Positions 18,386 to 19,361 of a DNA stretch of 19,361 nucleotides are shown here, in pieces. Location of the stretch: assembly GCF_033542235.1 (NCBI RefSeq), contig NZ_JAWRCU010000035.1, forward strand, positions 1-19,361, read 5' to 3'. The notes below the pieces were generated by a model. That model was not told where the DNA came from. It saw only the letters and a list, made by a program, of their open reading frames with translations, and did no database searches. A program made the translations under genes and the position numbers. The stretch's first letter is position 1. Each line of letters opens with the position of its first letter. This DNA comes from JAWRCU01 sp033542235 (GTDB lineage Bacteria; Pseudomonadota; Alphaproteobacteria; Rhizobiales; Rhizobiaceae).

Positions 18386-19003
18386 ATGAGCAAGCGCGAA
18401 TCCGCGAAATACAAACTCGACCGCCGTCTTGGCGAAAACGTCTGGGGCCGCCCGAAGTCTCCGGTCAATCGGCGCGAATACGGCCCCGGCCAGCACGGCC
18501 AGCGCCGCAAGGGCAAGCTGTCCGACTTCGGCCTGCAGCTCCGCGCCAAGCAGAAGCTGAAGGGCCATTACGGCGACATTTCCGAAAAGCAGTTCCGCAA
18601 GACGTACGAGGAGGCCAACCGCCGCCGCGGTGACACTTCCGAGAACCTGATCGGTCTCCTGGAATCGCGCCTGGACGCGGTCGTCTATCGCGCCAAGTTT
18701 GTGCCGACGATCTTTGCCGCGCGCCAGTTCGTCAACCATGGCCACATCAACGTCAACGGCAAGCGGGTCAATATCGGCTCCTACCGCTGCAAGGCAGGCG
18801 ACGTGATCGAGGTGCGCGAGAAGTCGAAGCAGCTCGTTTCCGTGCTGGAAGCTGTGCAACTCGCCGAGCGCGACGTGCCGGACTATATCGAGGTCGACCA
18901 CAACAAGATGGTCGCCACCTTCGCCCGCATCCCCGGCCTCGCTGACGTGCCGTTCGCGGTGCAGATGGAACCGAACCTTGTGGTCGAATTTTATTCTCGC
19001 TAA
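18386..19003 (+). CDS. rpsD: 30S ribosomal protein S4
   Basis: S4 is a primary 16S rRNA-binding protein that starts assembly of the 30S body. The 205-residue protein starts MSKRESAKYKLDRRLGENVW, the alphaproteobacterial form, and includes YGPGQHGQRRKGKLSDFGLQ and an S4 RNA-binding fold (about 95-160) with LESRLDAVVYRAKF and NHGHINVNGKRVNIGSY. It ends in NLVVEFYSR, as expected. ATG 18386 follows GAAAGGG (18372-18378). An out-of-frame ATG at 18381 sits just before and is ignored. Unlike the E. coli alpha operon, rpsD here stands alone with its own promoter and terminator. Confidence 0.98.
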   Translation: MSKRESAKYKLDRRLGENVWGRPKSPVNRREYGPGQHGQRRKGKLSDFGLQLRAKQKLKGHYGDISEKQFRKTYEEANRRRGDTSENLIGLLESRLDAVVYRAKFVPTIFAARQFVNHGHINVNGKRVNIGSYRCKAGDVIEVREKSKQLVSVLEAVQLAERDVPDYIEVDHNKMVATFARIPGLADVPFAVQMEPNLVVEFYSR

Positions 19004-19023
19004 TTCGATTGCGACTCGATCTC

Positions 19024-19057
19024 AAAAGGCCGCGCCAGTTGCGCGGCCTTTTCTTTT
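19024..19057 (+). terminator. Intrinsic terminator of rpsD
   Basis: GGCCGCGC (19028-19035), loop CAGTT and GCGCGGCC (19041-19048) form a perfect 8-bp stem with TTTTCTTTT after it (19049-19057). The AAAA before the stem (19024-19027) can pair with the first Ts, so it may also work on the other strand. Confidence 0.95.
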
Positions 19058-19105
19058 GTGTGCTAGGAACTAATACCAACAGAATAGACCTTGATCGTTG
19101 GCGCT

Positions 19106-19272
19106 GCCCCTCATCCGGCTGCCGCCACCTTCTCCCTGTAAACGGGGAGAAGACGGCCGACCGCGATGACGGCGCCTCTTCTGCTACCTTGGCGATTGGC
19201 GAAACCAAAGCGGCAGTCGTCCCTCTCCCCGTTTACGGGGAGAGATCCTATGGGGGCGACGACGAGAGGGGC
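19106..19272. repeat. Second palindromic intergenic element (~167 bp)
   Basis: GCCCCTC (19106-19112) and GAGGGGC (19266-19272) bound the element. Each half carries its own hairpin: CTTCTCCC/GGGGAGAAG (19129-19136, 19144-19152) and CTCTCCCC/GGGGAGAG (19223-19230, 19237-19244). A central module, GGCGATTGGCGAAACC plus AAAGCGGC (19191-19214), recurs in inverse orientation in the element at 2817-3012. There is no credible gene inside. Such elements are, from memory, dispersed between genes in rhizobia. Confidence 0.85.
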
Positions 19273-19297
19273 TACCATCGTTTTGCCAAAACAAGCG

Positions 19298-19361
19298 ATG
19301 GAGCGTCCCATGAAGCGGAACGATTTGAGCCGATCTCTCGTCGTCTTCGAGCAGCATAGCA
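19298..19361 (+). CDS. IS110-type transposase, N-terminal start only
   Basis: The frame from ATG 19298 reads MERPMKRNDLSRSLVVFEQ and leaves the window. This start resembles, from memory, rhizobial IS110-family transposases, which open (MERP)MxRNDLSRSLxxxxQ before the DEDD catalytic domain. IS110 enzymes are guided by a bridge RNA encoded in a non-coding end of the element. A second in-frame ATG lies at 19310. Only 21 codons are visible, so neither identity nor intactness is certain. The start is 25 bp past a palindromic repeat. Confidence 0.6.
   Translation, partial: MERPMKRNDLSRSLVVFEQHS

Overview
The window is a GC-rich chromosomal segment from an alphaproteobacterium of the order Hyphomicrobiales (Rhizobiales). 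The best guess is Mesorhizobium or a close Phyllobacteriaceae relative. The evidence is the RecA, AlaRS, S4 and IDH sequences, a MlotiK1-type cyclic-nucleotide-gated channel, a rhizobial-type promoter (ACTGAC-N17-CTATAT), a GAAC-N7-type LexA site, and palindromic intergenic repeats of the kind common in rhizobia. The genus call rests on recognition, not on a search.

Layout. The left edge holds the last ~33 codons of an IS5-type transposase. Two small unassigned genes (256-462, 538-879) and an OmpA-domain lipoprotein gene (1009-1656) follow. A tandem array of 18.5 GCTACTC heptamers separates the lipoprotein gene from a convergent psuK-psuG pair for pseudouridine breakdown, and that pair is itself split by a ~200 bp palindromic repeat. 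A 55-codon gene with an RMF-like motif (4225-4392) precedes recA (4559-5638), which has a candidate SOS box and a strong terminator. On the minus strand come trmJ-murI, a Tat-exported SDR oxidoreductase and an epoxide-hydrolase-like alpha/beta hydrolase. On the plus strand icd, a coq7-like gene and a glutathione S-transferase gene form a tight cluster. A potassium channel gene with a cyclic-nucleotide-binding domain lies 13 bp downstream of alaS on the minus strand. A DUF3008 gene, a 2OG-Fe(II) oxygenase gene and rpsD follow on the plus strand. rpsD has its own promoter, a structured leader and a terminator. After it come a second palindromic repeat and the first ~21 codons of an IS110-type transposase at the right edge.

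How it fits together. Most genes are core functions: DNA repair (recA), translation (alaS, trmJ, rpsD), cell wall (murI), TCA cycle (icd) and quinone synthesis (coq7). recA, alaS and icd are commonly close together in alphaproteobacteria; here they are spread apart by accessory genes.

I do not see a convincing new multigene system. The points most worth a second look are the heptamer array that supplies the psuG stop codon, the two palindromic elements that share a module in opposite orientation, the rpsD leader, the RMF-like gene beside recA, the alaS-channel pairing, and the IS110 start next to a palindromic repeat. No tRNA, rRNA or CRISPR array was seen.
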